NCBI RefSeq assembly: GCF_036013525.1
Contig: NZ_CP107853.1
Span: 11,160,001 to 11,224,000, forward strand
Origin: Nonomuraea sp. NBC_00507
Lineage (GTDB): Bacteria; Actinomycetota; Actinomycetes; Streptosporangiales; Streptosporangiaceae
Length of the DNA stretch: 64,000 bases
Direction: 5' to 3'
The position numbers were made by a program, and so were the translations under genes. The notes under the pieces were generated by a model that was not told the DNA's origin, searched no databases, and saw only the letters and a program-made list of their open reading frames with translations. The first letter of the stretch is position 1, and each line of letters opens with the position of its first letter. Below are positions 29,996 to 40,451 of this stretch, in pieces.

Positions 29996-31405
29996 TCATG
30001 GACTGGCCTTGATGCGCGCGATCAGGTCGACCCCCTCGGCGTCGACCACGAGCGCGCGCACGATCTGCCCCCTGACCAACCCGATGCCCTGCACCGTGAC
30101 CGAGCCGTCGACCTCGGGCCCCTGGTGGGCGGCCCGACCCTCGTAGCCGCCGTCGCCCAGGTCGTCGTCGATCAGAATGTCGACCTCGGTGCCGATGCGC
30201 TCCTCCGCCCGCTGAGCGGTCAGCTCCTCGGCCAGTGCGGTGAGCACCCGCACACGCTCGTCGATGACGTCCTGGTCGAGCTTGCCCGGCAGGTGTGCCG
30301 CCTCGGTGCCGTCCTCGTCGGAGTAGCCGAACACGCCGATGACGTCGAGCCTGGCCTCCTCCAGGAAGCTCACCAGCTCGCCGAACTCCTCCTCGGTCTC
30401 CCCGGGGAAGCCCACGATGAAGTTGGAGCGCACGCCGGCCTCAGGGGCGCGCTCACGCACGGCTCCCAGCAGCCCCAGGAAGCGCTCGGGATCGCCGAAC
30501 CGGCGCATCCTGCGCAGCACGCTGTTGCTGGCGTGCTGGAAGGACAGGTCGAAGTAGGGGGCCACACCGTCGGTGCCGGTGATGACGTCGATCAGGCCGG
30601 GACGCAGCTCGGCCGGCTGCAGGTAGCTGACCCGCACCCGCTCGATGCCGTCCACCCCGGCGAGCTGCGGCAGCAGCTTCTCCAGCGCCCGCAGGTCGCC
30701 GAGGTCCTTGCCGTAGGACGTGGAGTTTTCGCTGACGAGGACGAGCTCGCGCACGCCCCGGTGGGCCAGCCAGTCGGCCTCGGCCAGCAGCTCGTCCGGC
30801 GTGCGCGAGACGTAGGAGCCGCGGAAGGCCGGGATGGCGCAGAACGTGCAGCGCCGGTCGCAGCCGGAGGCCAGCTTGAGCGAGGCCACGGGGCTCTCGT
30901 CGAGCCGCTTGCGCAGCACGCGCGGCCCGCTGGAGGGCGCCAGGCCGTCCGGAAGGTCGCCGTGGCCGGGGATGTGGGTCTTGGGCGCGCTGGCACGCTC
31001 CACCGGCGAGATGGGCAGCAGCGTGCGCCGGTCACGTGGCGTGTGGGGCTTGAGCGGCCGGTCCGCGAGCACGTCGTCGAGCCGGTCGCCGATCTCGGCG
31101 TAGTCGTCGAAGGAGATGACTGCGCTGGCCTCGGGCAGCGCCTCGGCCAGCTCGTTGCCGTAGCGCTCGGCCATGCAGCCCGCGGCGACCACCTTCGCAC
31201 CGGAGTCGGAGGCCGCCAGGAGCGTGTCGATGGAGTCCTTCTTGGCGGAGTCGATGAAGCCACACGTGTTGACGACGACGACATCGGGGTCGTCGTCGCC
31301 CAGCTGCCAGCCGGCAGCCTCGAGTCGCGCGGCCAGCTCCTCGGAGTCGACCTCGTTGCGGGCGCAGCCCAGAGTGATCAGCGATGCGGTTCGGCGGGAT
31401 GACAT
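29996..31405 (-). CDS. rimO: Ribosomal protein S12 methylthiotransferase RimO
   Basis: A 469-residue radical-SAM methylthiotransferase. The N-terminal UPF0004 domain carries three Cys ([22 protein letters not shown]) for one 4Fe-4S cluster. The radical SAM motif C-x3-C-x2-C is CDRRCTFC, and a C-terminal TRAM domain ends [15 protein letters not shown]. It adds a methylthio group to an aspartate of S12. The SVILV-like and [11 protein letters not shown] segments support RimO rather than MiaB. ATG at 31405 is used; a GTG three codons earlier is possible, and no ribosome site is evident. Confidence 0.94.
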   Translation of the reverse strand: MSSRRTASLITLGCARNEVDSEELAARLEAAGWQLGDDDPDVVVVNTCGFIDSAKKDSIDTLLAASDSGAKVVAAGCMAERYGNELAEALPEASAVISFDDYAEIGDRLDDVLADRPLKPHTPRDRRTLLPISPVERASAPKTHIPGHGDLPDGLAPSSGPRVLRKRLDESPVASLKLASGCDRRCTFCAIPAFRGSYVSRTPDELLAEADWLAHRGVRELVLVSENSTSYGKDLGDLRALEKLLPQLAGVDGIERVRVSYLQPAELRPGLIDVITGTDGVAPYFDLSFQHASNSVLRRMRRFGDPERFLGLLGAVRERAPEAGVRSNFIVGFPGETEEEFGELVSFLEEARLDVIGVFGYSDEDGTEAAHLPGKLDQDVIDERVRVLTALAEELTAQRAEERIGTEVDILIDDDLGDGGYEGRAAHQGPEVDGSVTVQGIGLVRGQIVRALVVDAEGVDLIARIKASP

Positions 31406-31527
31406 GGTGAACACTACGGTATCGGGAGTTGGCCACTACCCGATGCACGGGTCGCGGGAAGCTTGCTTCCCCCGACAAACAGAACGCCTCTCCTGCGCCT
31501 TGTTTGGGGTCGCGTGGGCCTCGCGGA

Positions 31528-32298
31528 TTATCTCGCGCGCTGTCGCGTCTGCTGTTTCGGCGCCTCGAACGAGCGTCGCACCGCCTCCCCCCGCCCCCCG
31601 AGCCCCGTCACCCTCTTGCCGTTGACCAGCACCGACACCGCACTGGCGTCACTCAGGACCAGGTTGACCTTCTCCGGTGTGCGCCAGGTGGAGGTCCGGC
31701 CGGCCTTCAACGTCCCGGAGAACAACGGGCGACCTTCCGCGTCATGCACGTTCACGTACGACGACCGCCTGGCCTTGAGCTGCACGGTCACCATGCGCTT
31801 GCTGCTCACGCTGCGTGACGGTTTGGGCGTCTCCGTGATGGGTGTGTTGGGCGGAACGCTCGGCCGGGCCGAGACCTGCCGCACGCCGGCGGTCTGCACG
31901 TGGTCGCCCGCCCCGCCCACCACCCGCATCATGCCGAAGACCACCACGATCGCCAGCGCCACCCCGAGCGCCATCGTCCAGTTGGGCCCCCGCCGCACCG
32001 GCACGTTGATCTTCCTGTCGGCCTGGAACACCGCCGCCGCCCGCACCGGCTGGGGCGCCCCGCCGTGCTGCTGGTCGTAGAGGTGCACGGTGGCCTCGGG
32101 ATCCAGCCCCACGGCGTGGGCGACGGCCTTGACGTGCCCCCTGGCGTAGAACTCGCCACCACACTGATCGAAGTCGTCCTGTTCCATGCCATGGATGATC
32201 GCCTCGCGGATCCGGGTGGCCGCGCTCACCTGCGCGACCGTCAGCCCCGCCGACTGCCTGGCTGCCGCCAGTATGGCTCCGATGCTCTGCTCCTGCAC
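31528..32298 (-). CDS. RodZ-like membrane protein with N-terminal helix-turn-helix
   Basis: A 256-residue protein. It has a Cro-like HTH_25 domain (residues 5-70: IGAILAAARQSAGLTVAQVSAATRIREAIIHGMEQDDFDQC), one TM helix near 105-125 (MALGVALAIVVVFGMM), a Pro/Thr/Ser-rich linker and an extracellular DUF4115 beta domain. This is the RodZ architecture, linked to MreB-directed cell shape, though no MreB is seen nearby. GTG start at 32298 has GGGGAGG 9 bases upstream. It lies between ftsK and rimO, a conserved actinobacterial order as I recall it. Confidence 0.88.
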   Translation of the reverse strand: MQEQSIGAILAAARQSAGLTVAQVSAATRIREAIIHGMEQDDFDQCGGEFYARGHVKAVAHAVGLDPEATVHLYDQQHGGAPQPVRAAAVFQADRKINVPVRRGPNWTMALGVALAIVVVFGMMRVVGGAGDHVQTAGVRQVSARPSVPPNTPITETPKPSRSVSSKRMVTVQLKARRSSYVNVHDAEGRPLFSGTLKAGRTSTWRTPEKVNLVLSDASAVSVLVNGKRVTGLGGRGEAVRRSFEAPKQQTRQRAR

Positions 32299-32399
32299 GG
32301 CGAAACGCCTCCCCGATGGCGCCTGGTCTGAACCACCACGACAACATTGCGTAGTGGTTCATATTCAACCAGTAGCTACCCCGCAGGGACGCATTGGGG

Positions 32400-34907
32400 T
32401 CATTCGCCACGCAGGTCGGCCAGCAAACCCGCGAGGTCGTCCGGCTTCACGAGCACCTCGCGAGCCTTGGACCCCTCGCTCGGGCCGACCACGTTGCGGC
32501 TCTCGAGCAGGTCCATGAGCCGCCCGGCCTTGGCGAAGCCGACCCGCAGCTTGCGCTGCAACATCGAGGTCGAGCCGAACTGGGTGGTCACGATCAGCTC
32601 CGCCGCCTGGATCAGCAGCTCGAGGTCGTCGCCGATGTCCTCGTCGATCTCCCGCTTGATCGGCGCGGCGGCGACGTCATCGCGGTATTCGGCCTGCATC
32701 TGCTCCTTGCAGTACGCGACGATCTCGGCGATCTCCTTCTCCGAGACGAACGCGTTCTGGATGCGGATGGGCTTGCTCGCGCCCATCGGCAGGAACAACG
32801 CGTCACCCTGGCCGACCAGCTTGTCGGCGCCCGGCTGGTCCAGGATGACCCGCGAGTCGGTGAGCGAGGAGACCGCGAACGCCAGCCGGGACGGCACGTT
32901 CGCCTTGATCAGGCCGGTGACCACGTCCACGGACGGCCGCTGGGTGGCGATCACCAGGTGGATGCCGGCCGCGCGGGCCAGCTGCGTGATCCGCACGATC
33001 GAGTCCTCGACGTCGCGCGGCGCCACCATCATGAGGTCCGACAGCTCGTCCACGATCACCAGCAGGTACGGGTACGGCTGGTAGACCCGCTCGCTGCCGG
33101 GCGGCGGCTGGAGCTTGCCCGCCCGCACGGCCTTGTTGAACTCGTCCACGTGCCGGAATCCCGACGCGGCCAGGTCGTCATAGCGCCGGTCCATCTCCCC
33201 CACCACCCATTCGAGGGCCTCGGCGGCCTTCTTCGGGTTGGTGATGATCGGGGTGATGAGGTGCGGGATGCCCTCGTACACGCTCAGCTCGACCCGCTTG
33301 GGGTCCACCAGCACCATGCGCACCTCGTCCGGCGTGGCCCGCATGAGGATGCTGGTGATCAGCCCGTTGACGCAGACCGACTTGCCGGCGCCGGTGGCGC
33401 CCGCGATGAGCAGGTGGGGCATCTTGGCGAGGTTCGCGACGATGGTGCGGCCCTCGACGTCCTTGCCCAGCCCGACGATCATCGGGTGGTGGTCGGCCTG
33501 CGCCACCTGGGAACGCAGCACGTCACCGAGCGACACCAGGTCCTTGTCGGCGTTCGGGATCTCCACCCCGATCGCCGACTTGCCTGGGATAGGCGACAAA
33601 ATCCTGACATCTGCGGATTTAACGGCGTAGGCGATGTTCTTGGTGAGGGCCGTCACCTTCTCGACCTTGACCGCGGGGCCCAGCTCGATCTCGTACCGGG
33701 TCACGGTCGGCCCCCGGGTGAAGCCGATCACCTGCGCGTCGATCGTGAACTGCTCGAGCACGCTGGTCAGCGCGTTCACCACGGTGGTGTTGGCCTTGGT
33801 CTGCGGCTTGGGCGCGCTGCCCTGCTTGAGGAACTGCAGGTCAGGCAGGCTGTACGGTCCCGCCTGCGGCGACAGCACCAGCTGCTCGACCTTGCGCGGC
33901 GCGGGAGTCGGCTGCGGCGGCTCGGGCCTGCGCTCCGCCTCGGCGGCGGGCGGCTCCTCCTCGTCGGTCAGCCCGGGCACGATCTCCGGAGAGTGATCGG
34001 CCCGTTTGTCCGGCTTCTCGGCCAGGACAGGGGTGTCGTAGGGCTTGACCGTGTCGCCGCCCTCGCCGGCGTCGGACTTCTTGACCCGGGTCCGCTTCCT
34101 GCCCGGCTCGCGCGGCTGTGGCTCGGCGTGCCGCTCGAACAACATGTGCTTGAGCTCGCCCAGCCGCTCGGGGATCCGGTGCACGGGGGTGGCGGTGATC
34201 ACCAGCACACCGAACCCGGACAGGAGCAGCAGCAGCGGGATCGTGATCCACGGCGGCAGGAGGCTCATCGGCGGCGCCGACACGATGAACCCGATCATGC
34301 CGCCGGCGGCCGACACCTTGTCCATGCCCTGACCCTCGCCGGCCGGGTATGGAGTGCCGTTGGCCACGTGGATCACGCCGAGCACGCCGACGAGCAGCGC
34401 CGCCCAGCCGATCACCATGCGGCCGGTGTCGGCGTTCTGGTCGGGGTGGCGCAGGTAGCGCCAGGCCAGCAGGCCCAGCAGCAGCGGCAGCGCCCAGGCC
34501 AGCGACCCGAACACGCCGCGCACGGTGGTGTTGACCACGCCGGAGATCGCCCCGTCGGCGTTGCGCCAGGTCATGGCCGCCAGCACGATCGCGCCCGCGA
34601 GCACCGTCAGCCCGATCCCGTCGCGACGGTGCGCCGGATCCAGCTCGCGGGCGTTCTTGCCCAGCGCGCGAGCCATGCTGCCGACGCCGTTCGCGAACAA
34701 CATCCACAGTCCGACGATCAGCTTGCCGATCATCGTGAAGACCCAGCTGATCGGATCCTGGTGGGTCATCGAGGGCTTGCGGCCAGAGGCGGCTCCCCTC
34801 GCCCTGGACCCCGCCGACGTTCCGGTCCGCTTCGCGGGGGTCGAGCGAGCCGAGGTCGACCGCTTCGCCGGCCCCTTCGATGCGCTTTTCGGCGTACGGG
34901 TGGCCAT
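32400..34907 (-). CDS. ftsK: FtsK/SpoIIIE DNA translocase
   Basis: An 835-residue protein. A basic N-terminal tail is followed by about four TM helices (residues 70-250), an acidic/Pro-rich linker, the alpha/beta RecA-like motor with Walker A GATGAGKS near residue 500 and Walker B LLVIVDELSDLMM, and a C-terminal gamma winged helix (ELIVTTQFGSTSMLQRKLRVGFAKAGRLMDLLE). It pumps chromosome DNA through closing septa; in sporulating actinomycetes this occurs at many septa. ATG at 34907 (MATRTPKSASK) is chosen; upstream residues are not family-like, and no clear ribosome site precedes it. Confidence 0.95.
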   Translation of the reverse strand: MATRTPKSASKGPAKRSTSARSTPAKRTGTSAGSRARGAASGRKPSMTHQDPISWVFTMIGKLIVGLWMLFANGVGSMARALGKNARELDPAHRRDGIGLTVLAGAIVLAAMTWRNADGAISGVVNTTVRGVFGSLAWALPLLLGLLAWRYLRHPDQNADTGRMVIGWAALLVGVLGVIHVANGTPYPAGEGQGMDKVSAAGGMIGFIVSAPPMSLLPPWITIPLLLLLSGFGVLVITATPVHRIPERLGELKHMLFERHAEPQPREPGRKRTRVKKSDAGEGGDTVKPYDTPVLAEKPDKRADHSPEIVPGLTDEEEPPAAEAERRPEPPQPTPAPRKVEQLVLSPQAGPYSLPDLQFLKQGSAPKPQTKANTTVVNALTSVLEQFTIDAQVIGFTRGPTVTRYEIELGPAVKVEKVTALTKNIAYAVKSADVRILSPIPGKSAIGVEIPNADKDLVSLGDVLRSQVAQADHHPMIVGLGKDVEGRTIVANLAKMPHLLIAGATGAGKSVCVNGLITSILMRATPDEVRMVLVDPKRVELSVYEGIPHLITPIITNPKKAAEALEWVVGEMDRRYDDLAASGFRHVDEFNKAVRAGKLQPPPGSERVYQPYPYLLVIVDELSDLMMVAPRDVEDSIVRITQLARAAGIHLVIATQRPSVDVVTGLIKANVPSRLAFAVSSLTDSRVILDQPGADKLVGQGDALFLPMGASKPIRIQNAFVSEKEIAEIVAYCKEQMQAEYRDDVAAAPIKREIDEDIGDDLELLIQAAELIVTTQFGSTSMLQRKLRVGFAKAGRLMDLLESRNVVGPSEGSKAREVLVKPDDLAGLLADLRGE

Positions 34908-35056
34908 GATGCCAAAGGTACGTCGGAGACACCGCGCCGCGCGCGGAGGCTCGCCGAACACCCCTCACATCGCCCTCGTCAAAGGTGACGAGAGATTCAC
35001 TTCATGTCCACGCAAAGGCCGCATGGCCGCAGGCAAGGCCTTCCTTACTGGGATAC

Positions 35057-35722
35057 ATGCCTCTCCTCAATTTCCGGGACGTGGCGGTGGAGACCGCGCT
35101 GCGCCCGGGTGTGCTCTACCGCTCCGCCCAGCCGCACACGCTCACCCTCGCGGACGCGGAGCTGGTGGCGGGCCTGCGGCTCATCGCCGACCTCCGCGGC
35201 GACGACGAGCGCACGCCCGGCGACTGGGCGCCCGTCCTGGGCGGCGCCGTCAGGCACGCGCCGCTCGGCGCCGGCTCCGTCGCCTCGCCCGCTCACCTGG
35301 CCACACTCCCGGCGGACCTCGACCTCGGCGAGATGTACGTCGGCCTGCTCGAGCACAGGAGGACCTGGCTCGCCGGGGTCGTCGCGGAGATCGCCGACGG
35401 GCTGCCCGCGCTCGTCCACTGCGCCGCGGGCAAGGACCGCACGGGCATCGTGATCGCGCTGATCCTCGACCTGGTCGGCGTGGACCACGAGGCCATCGTG
35501 CGCGACTACGCGCTCACCGCCAAGGCGCTGCCGGACCTGATGCTCACGCTCGGCATCGCGCTGCCGCCCGGCATGCCCCCGGCGCTGCTGGAGGCGCCCG
35601 AGAGCGCGATGCGCACCTTCCTGGCCGCGCTGAGCGTACAGGGTGGCGCCGAGCGGGTCCTGCTCGCCGGCGGCCTGACCCCCGCTCACGCCGTGCGCCT
35701 GCGGGCCGCCCTCATTCCCTGA
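35057..35722 (+). CDS. Tyrosine-protein phosphatase (Y_phosphatase3 type)
   Basis: A 221-residue protein with active-site loop HCAAGKDRTG, nucleophile Cys122 and Arg128. The N-terminal FRDVAVETALRPGVLYRSAQPHTLT segment and ADLRG match the bacterial MptpB/LipA-like family. It may hydrolyse phosphotyrosine or phosphoinositides. No signal peptide. It is divergent from ftsK and overlaps the end of osaB by 11 bases. The start ATG at 35057 has GGGA close by; residues before it are not family-like. Confidence 0.92.
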   Translation: MPLLNFRDVAVETALRPGVLYRSAQPHTLTLADAELVAGLRLIADLRGDDERTPGDWAPVLGGAVRHAPLGAGSVASPAHLATLPADLDLGEMYVGLLEHRRTWLAGVVAEIADGLPALVHCAAGKDRTGIVIALILDLVGVDHEAIVRDYALTAKALPDLMLTLGIALPPGMPPALLEAPESAMRTFLAALSVQGGAERVLLAGGLTPAHAVRLRAALIP

Positions 35723-36332
35723 CCCGGCCCTCCACGGAGGAGATCACATCGAAAGCGGCCTGCATGGCCGCCACCCGGTCGGCCAGCTCCTTGACCGTGT
35801 CCCGAAGCCCGTCGTCGCCGGAGGCGGCCTCGGCCACGCTCGTCAGCCGGGACTCGACCGCGCCGAGCCGCTTCGCGAAGTCCGACAGCGCCTCGTGGTC
35901 GTCGACGAGCTGGGTGAGCAGGGTGGTCTGCTCGACCAGCACCGCGGTCTTGCGGAACAACTCGATGAAGACCGCGACCTTGCTCCTGAGCACCCACGGG
36001 TCGAAGGGCTTGGTGAGGTAGTCCACCGCGCCGACCGCGTAGCCGCGGAAGGCCGAGCCCGAGCTGGGCTCGGTGCCGGTCAGGAAGATGATCGGCACGT
36101 CCCTGGTCTGGTCGAGCCGCTTGATGTGGGTGGCGGTCTCGAACCCGTCCATGCCGGGCATGAGCACATCGAGCAGCACGACCGCGAAGTCGTGGCGCAA
36201 CATGAGCTTCATGGCCTCCTGCCCCGACCGGGCCTTGAACAGCCGTTGCTGGAGTGGCCGCAGGATGGCCTCCAGCGCGACCAGGCTCTCCTCGTTGTCG
36301 TCGACCAGCAGGATCTTGACCTGGCGGTTCAT
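35712..36332 (-). CDS. osaB: OsaB-like response regulator without DNA-binding domain
   Basis: A 206-residue protein. The receiver domain (residues 1-125) has acidic residues DDN at 11-13, phospho-acceptor Asp55 in VVLLDVLMPGMDG and Lys in LTKPFDP. The C-terminal part is helical and coiled-coil-like, with no HTH. It directly follows the hybrid kinase (its ATG overlaps the kinase TGA), matching the osaA-osaB pair of Streptomyces coelicolor, where OsaB is needed for osmoadaptation. It likely acts by protein-protein contact. Confidence 0.85.
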   Translation of the reverse strand: MNRQVKILLVDDNEESLVALEAILRPLQQRLFKARSGQEAMKLMLRHDFAVVLLDVLMPGMDGFETATHIKRLDQTRDVPIIFLTGTEPSSGSAFRGYAVGAVDYLTKPFDPWVLRSKVAVFIELFRKTAVLVEQTTLLTQLVDDHEALSDFAKRLGAVESRLTSVAEAASGDDGLRDTVKELADRVAAMQAAFDVISSVEGRVRE

Positions 36333-39300
36333 CACTCGATCCACCCTCGCATCACTTCGAGGAGATGGTCGAGGTCGACGGGCTTGGGCACGTAGTCGGA
36401 CGCGCCGCAGGAGATCGTCTTCTCCCGGTCGCCGGGCATCGCCTTCGCGGTGAGCGCGATGATCGGCAGCTCGGCGAACCTCGGCATCTCCCGTACGGCG
36501 GCGAGCGTCTCGTAGCCGTCCATCTCCGGCATCATCACGTCCATGAGCACGAGGTCGATGCGCTCGTCACGTTCCAATGCCTCGATGCCCTCCCTGCCGT
36601 TCTCGGCATAGACGATCTCCATGCCGAGCCGGCCGAGCACGTGGGTGAGGGCGTAGACGTTGCGGATGTCGTCGTCCACGATCAGCACCCGCCGCCCCGC
36701 GAACGCCTCCCCGAGCGGGCCGTCCTTGAGCAGGCTGAGTTTGGTGGCGGACTGCCACAGGTCGTCGGTGTCCACGGCCGGCCACTCGGCCTGCGGCTGC
36801 GCGGCACGGGCTTCCACGGGTTTGGGCGCGGGCTGCCAGTCGGTGTCGCCGGTGACGCCCGCCGCCGGGCACCCGGCGGGCACGTACAGCGTGAACGTGC
36901 TGCCGACCCCCGGAGTGCTGATGGCGTGGATCTCACCGCCGAGCAGGCGGGCGATCTCGCTGCTGATCGACAGGCCCAGTCCCGTGCCGCCGTATTTGCG
37001 GCTCGTGGTGCCGTCGGCCTGCTGGAACGCGCCGAAGATGGCCGGCAGCTTGTCGGCCGCGATGCCGATCCCGGTGTCGCTGACGGCGAACGCCAGGACG
37101 TCGCCCTCCGGCGTCCGCCTGGCGGGATCGACGGACACCTGCAGGCGGACCTCGCCGGAGGAGGTGAACTTGACGGCGTTCGACAGCAGGTTGCGCAGGA
37201 TCTGCTGGAGCCGGCGCTCGTCGTTGTAGAGCTCGCGCGGCGTGCCGGGGCGTACCTCGATCTCGAACGTCAGCCCCCGGTCCAGGGTGAGCGGCCGGAA
37301 CGTGGCATCCACGTAGTCGAGCAGCTTGCTCAGCGGCAGCTTCTCCGGGCGCACGTCCATCCGCCCCGCCTCGATCTTGGACAGGTCCAGGATGTCGTTG
37401 ATGAGCTGGAGCAGGTCGCTGCCGGCGTTGTGGATCGTGGTGGCGAACTCGACCTCCTGCGCCGACAGGTTGTCCTCCGGGTTGTCGGCCAGCAGCCTGG
37501 CCAGGATGAGCAGGCTGTTGAGCGGCGTGCGCAGCTCGTGGGACATGTTGGCGAGGAACTCTGACTTGTAGCGGGAGGAGGTGGCCAGCAGGTGGGCCTT
37601 CTCCTCCAGCGCCGCGTTGGTCTTGCGCAGCTCGGCCTGCTGGCGCTGCAGCTCGTCCGAACGGCCCTGCAGCTGCTGGGCCAGCCGCTGCGACTCCGAC
37701 AGCAGCGCCTCGGTGCGAGAGTTGGCGATGATCGTGTTGATGGCGACGCCGATGGTCACCACGAACTGGTCGAAGAAGGCCAGGTGCACGTCGCTGAACC
37801 GGCTGAACGAGGCCAGCTCGATCACGCCGAGCACGTTGTCCTCGAACAAGATCGGCAGCACCACGACGCTGGCCGGGGCGGCCTCCCCCAGCCCCGAGTG
37901 CACCTTGATGTATCCGGGCGGCACGTCCTCCAGCAGGATGCGCTTGCGCTCCAGCGCCGCCTGCCTGATCAGCCCCGACCCCGGGCTGCCGGGTCCGGGC
38001 AGCACGTCGTGGGCCGCGCCGTAGCCGGCGATGTAGGCGAGTGAGCCGTCAGGAGAGTCGTGGCCGGCCAGGAAGAAGGCGCCGTACTGGGCGCTGACCA
38101 GCGGCGTCAGCTCGCGCAGGATGAGGTCGGCCACCTCGACGAGATCCCGGTGACCCTGCATGAGGCCGGCGATGCGGGCCAGGTTGCTCTCCAGCCAGTC
38201 CTTGGCACGGGTGGTCTCGCGCAGGTTGGCGACCATGAGGTTGACGTTGTTCTTCAGCTCGGCGACCTCGCCCTTGGCCTCGACGCTGATCGCGCGGCTC
38301 AGGTCGCCCTGCGCGACGGCGCTGGCGACCTCGGCGATGGCGCGGACCTGGGTGGTGAGGTTGGAGGCCAGCTCGTTGACGTTTTTGGTGAGACGTTCCC
38401 ACGTGCCGTAGACGCCCTCGACCTCGGCCTGCCCGCCGAGCCTGCCTTCGGAGCCGACCTCGCGGGCCACGCGGGTCACCTCGGAGGAGAACGACGACAG
38501 CGTGTCCACCATCGTGTTGATCGTGGTCTTCAGCTCGAGGATCTCGCCGCGGGCGTCCACGTCGATCTTCTTCGACAGGTCGCCGTTGGCGACGGCGGTG
38601 GCGACCTGCGCGATGTTGCGGACCTGGCTGGTGAGGTTGGACGCCATGAAGTTGACGTTGTCGGTGAGGTCCTTCCACACCCCGCTCACCCCCCGCACCT
38701 GGGCCTGACCGCCGAGCCGCCCCTCCGTACCCACCTCACGCGCCACCCGGGTCACCTCGTCGGCGAACGCCGACAGCTTGTCGACGGTGGTGTTGATGGT
38801 GTCCTTGAGCTGGAGGATCTCGCCCCGGGCGTCCACGGTGATCTTCTTGGACAGGTCGCCGTTGGCGACGGCGGTGGCGACCATGGCGATGCTGCGCACT
38901 TGGCTGGTGAGGTTGGAGGCCATGAAGTTGACGTTGTCGGTGAGGTCCTTCCACACCCCGCTCACCCCCCGCACCTGGGCCTGACCGCCGAGCCGCCCTT
39001 CCGTGCCCACCTCACGCGCCACCCGGGTCACCTCGTCGGCGAACGCCGACAGCTGACCCACCATCGTGTTGACGGTGTCCTTGAGCTGGAGCATCTCGCC
39101 CTTGACGTCCACGCTGATCTTGCGGCTGAGGTCGCCCTGCGCGACGGCGGTGGCCACCTGGGCGATGTCGCGGACCTGCTCGGTCAGGTTGGACGCCATG
39201 AAGTTGACGTTGTCCGTGAGGTCCTTCCACACCCCGCTCACCCCCCGCACCTGGGCCTGACCGCCGAGCCGCCCCTCCGTACCCACCTCACGCGCCACCC

Positions 39301-40348
39301 GCGTCACCTCGTCGGCGAACGCCGACAGCTGACCCACCATCGTGTTGATCGTGTCCTTGAGCTGGAGGATCTCTCCCCGGGCATCGACAGTGATCTTCTT
39401 CGACAGGTCGCCGTTGGCCACCGCGGTCGTCACCTGGGCGATCGAGCGCACCTGGGTGGTCAGGTTGGAGGCCATGAAGTTGACGTTGTCGGTGAGGTCC
39501 TTCCAGGTGCCGAGCACCCCCTTCACCTCGGCCCGTCCGCCGAGCTGGCCCTCGGTGCCGACCTCGCGCGCGACCCGCGTCACCTCGCTGGCGAACGACG
39601 ACAGCTGATCGACCATCGTGTTGACGGTCAGCTTGAGCTCCAGCAGCTCGCCGGTGGCCTCAACCGTCACCTGCCTGGTCAGGTCGCCCCTGGCCACGGC
39701 GGTGGTGACCACCGCGATGTCGCGCACCTGCGCGGTCAGCCGCCCGGCCATGGCGTTGACCGCCTCGGTCACGTCGCGCCAGCTGCCCGACATGCCCTGC
39801 ACCTTGGCCCGGCCGCCGAGCCGACCCTCGGTGCCGACCTCGCGCGCCACCCTGGTGACCTCGCTGGAGAACAGGGCGAGCTGGTCGACCATGCGGTTGA
39901 CGGCCTTGCCCATCAGCCGCAGGCCGCCGCGCAGCGGCCGGTTGTCCTCCTGGAGATCGACCCGCTGCGACAGGTCGCCGTCCGCGACCGCGTTGAGCAC
40001 GCGGGTGGCCTTGGCCGCGGGAATGACCAGCGCGTCGACCAGGGAGTTGACCGCGGTCACGTTGACCGCCCAGCTTCCCGTGCCGGGACTGGAGGCGACC
40101 CGCTCGTCGAGGCGCCCGTGCTTGGCCACCTCGCCGCGCACCCGGGTCAGCTCGGCGGTCAGGTGCTCATTGCGCTCGACGACCTGGTTGAACACGATCG
40201 CCAGCTCGGCCAGGACCGGATCGTCAGGCACGTCGAGGCGATGCCGGAAGTTCCCGTCACGCAGCCCCTGCAGCGCTGTGAGCAGGGGCCGTAAGTCCGA
40301 CGGGTGGAGCGATCCACGTACGTAGGGGGGTTCCAACTGCGCGACCAT
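36332..40348 (-). CDS. osaA: OsaA-like hybrid histidine kinase with tandem HAMP domains
   Basis: A 1338-residue protein. A chain of about seven to eight HAMP-like units of 92 residues (each with [13 protein letters not shown] and [12 protein letters not shown] motifs) fills residues about 20-690. A GAF domain (about 715-860), coiled coil, HisKA with H-box [12 protein letters not shown] (about 936), HATPase (GTGLGLSIS) and a C-terminal receiver with Asp in [13 protein letters not shown] complete it. No TM helix is seen, so it is cytoplasmic. In Streptomyces the homologue mediates osmotic stress signalling. ATG at 40348 has GAAGG 5 bases upstream; the open frame beyond it is antisense to osaC and is discarded. 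Confidence 0.93.
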   Translation of the reverse strand: MVAQLEPPYVRGSLHPSDLRPLLTALQGLRDGNFRHRLDVPDDPVLAELAIVFNQVVERNEHLTAELTRVRGEVAKHGRLDERVASSPGTGSWAVNVTAVNSLVDALVIPAAKATRVLNAVADGDLSQRVDLQEDNRPLRGGLRLMGKAVNRMVDQLALFSSEVTRVAREVGTEGRLGGRAKVQGMSGSWRDVTEAVNAMAGRLTAQVRDIAVVTTAVARGDLTRQVTVEATGELLELKLTVNTMVDQLSSFASEVTRVAREVGTEGQLGGRAEVKGVLGTWKDLTDNVNFMASNLTTQVRSIAQVTTAVANGDLSKKITVDARGEILQLKDTINTMVGQLSAFADEVTRVAREVGTEGRLGGQAQVRGVSGVWKDLTDNVNFMASNLTEQVRDIAQVATAVAQGDLSRKISVDVKGEMLQLKDTVNTMVGQLSAFADEVTRVAREVGTEGRLGGQAQVRGVSGVWKDLTDNVNFMASNLTSQVRSIAMVATAVANGDLSKKITVDARGEILQLKDTINTTVDKLSAFADEVTRVAREVGTEGRLGGQAQVRGVSGVWKDLTDNVNFMASNLTSQVRNIAQVATAVANGDLSKKIDVDARGEILELKTTINTMVDTLSSFSSEVTRVAREVGSEGRLGGQAEVEGVYGTWERLTKNVNELASNLTTQVRAIAEVASAVAQGDLSRAISVEAKGEVAELKNNVNLMVANLRETTRAKDWLESNLARIAGLMQGHRDLVEVADLILRELTPLVSAQYGAFFLAGHDSPDGSLAYIAGYGAAHDVLPGPGSPGSGLIRQAALERKRILLEDVPPGYIKVHSGLGEAAPASVVVLPILFEDNVLGVIELASFSRFSDVHLAFFDQFVVTIGVAINTIIANSRTEALLSESQRLAQQLQGRSDELQRQQAELRKTNAALEEKAHLLATSSRYKSEFLANMSHELRTPLNSLLILARLLADNPEDNLSAQEVEFATTIHNAGSDLLQLINDILDLSKIEAGRMDVRPEKLPLSKLLDYVDATFRPLTLDRGLTFEIEVRPGTPRELYNDERRLQQILRNLLSNAVKFTSSGEVRLQVSVDPARRTPEGDVLAFAVSDTGIGIAADKLPAIFGAFQQADGTTSRKYGGTGLGLSISSEIARLLGGEIHAISTPGVGSTFTLYVPAGCPAAGVTGDTDWQPAPKPVEARAAQPQAEWPAVDTDDLWQSATKLSLLKDGPLGEAFAGRRVLIVDDDIRNVYALTHVLGRLGMEIVYAENGREGIEALERDERIDLVLMDVMMPEMDGYETLAAVREMPRFAELPIIALTAKAMPGDREKTISCGASDYVPKPVDLDHLLEVMRGWIE
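38391..39494 (-). repeat. 276-bp near-identical tandem repeats encoding HAMP units
   Basis: The block starting GAGGTCCTTCCACACC recurs at 38666, 38942 and 39218, a period of exactly 276 bp (92 codons). Stretches of about 110 bases are almost identical between copies. Flanking units outside this range are the same length but more divergent at DNA level. Coordinates of the homogenised core are approximate. Confidence 0.85.
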
Positions 40349-40451
40349 GGCGGCCTTCTTCACAACTGGAGAACTGGAGGTATCAACGGCATCAGTCTGC
40401 CACTCTGAGAGTGACCGAACTGCCACATCGAGTGATGTTCTAGGACGCACA

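Noticed and set aside
40370..40390. SigB-type promoter (GGGTAT-like) between osaA and osaC
   Set aside because: GGAGGTAT resembles a -10 element, but no matching -35 at the proper distance was found.
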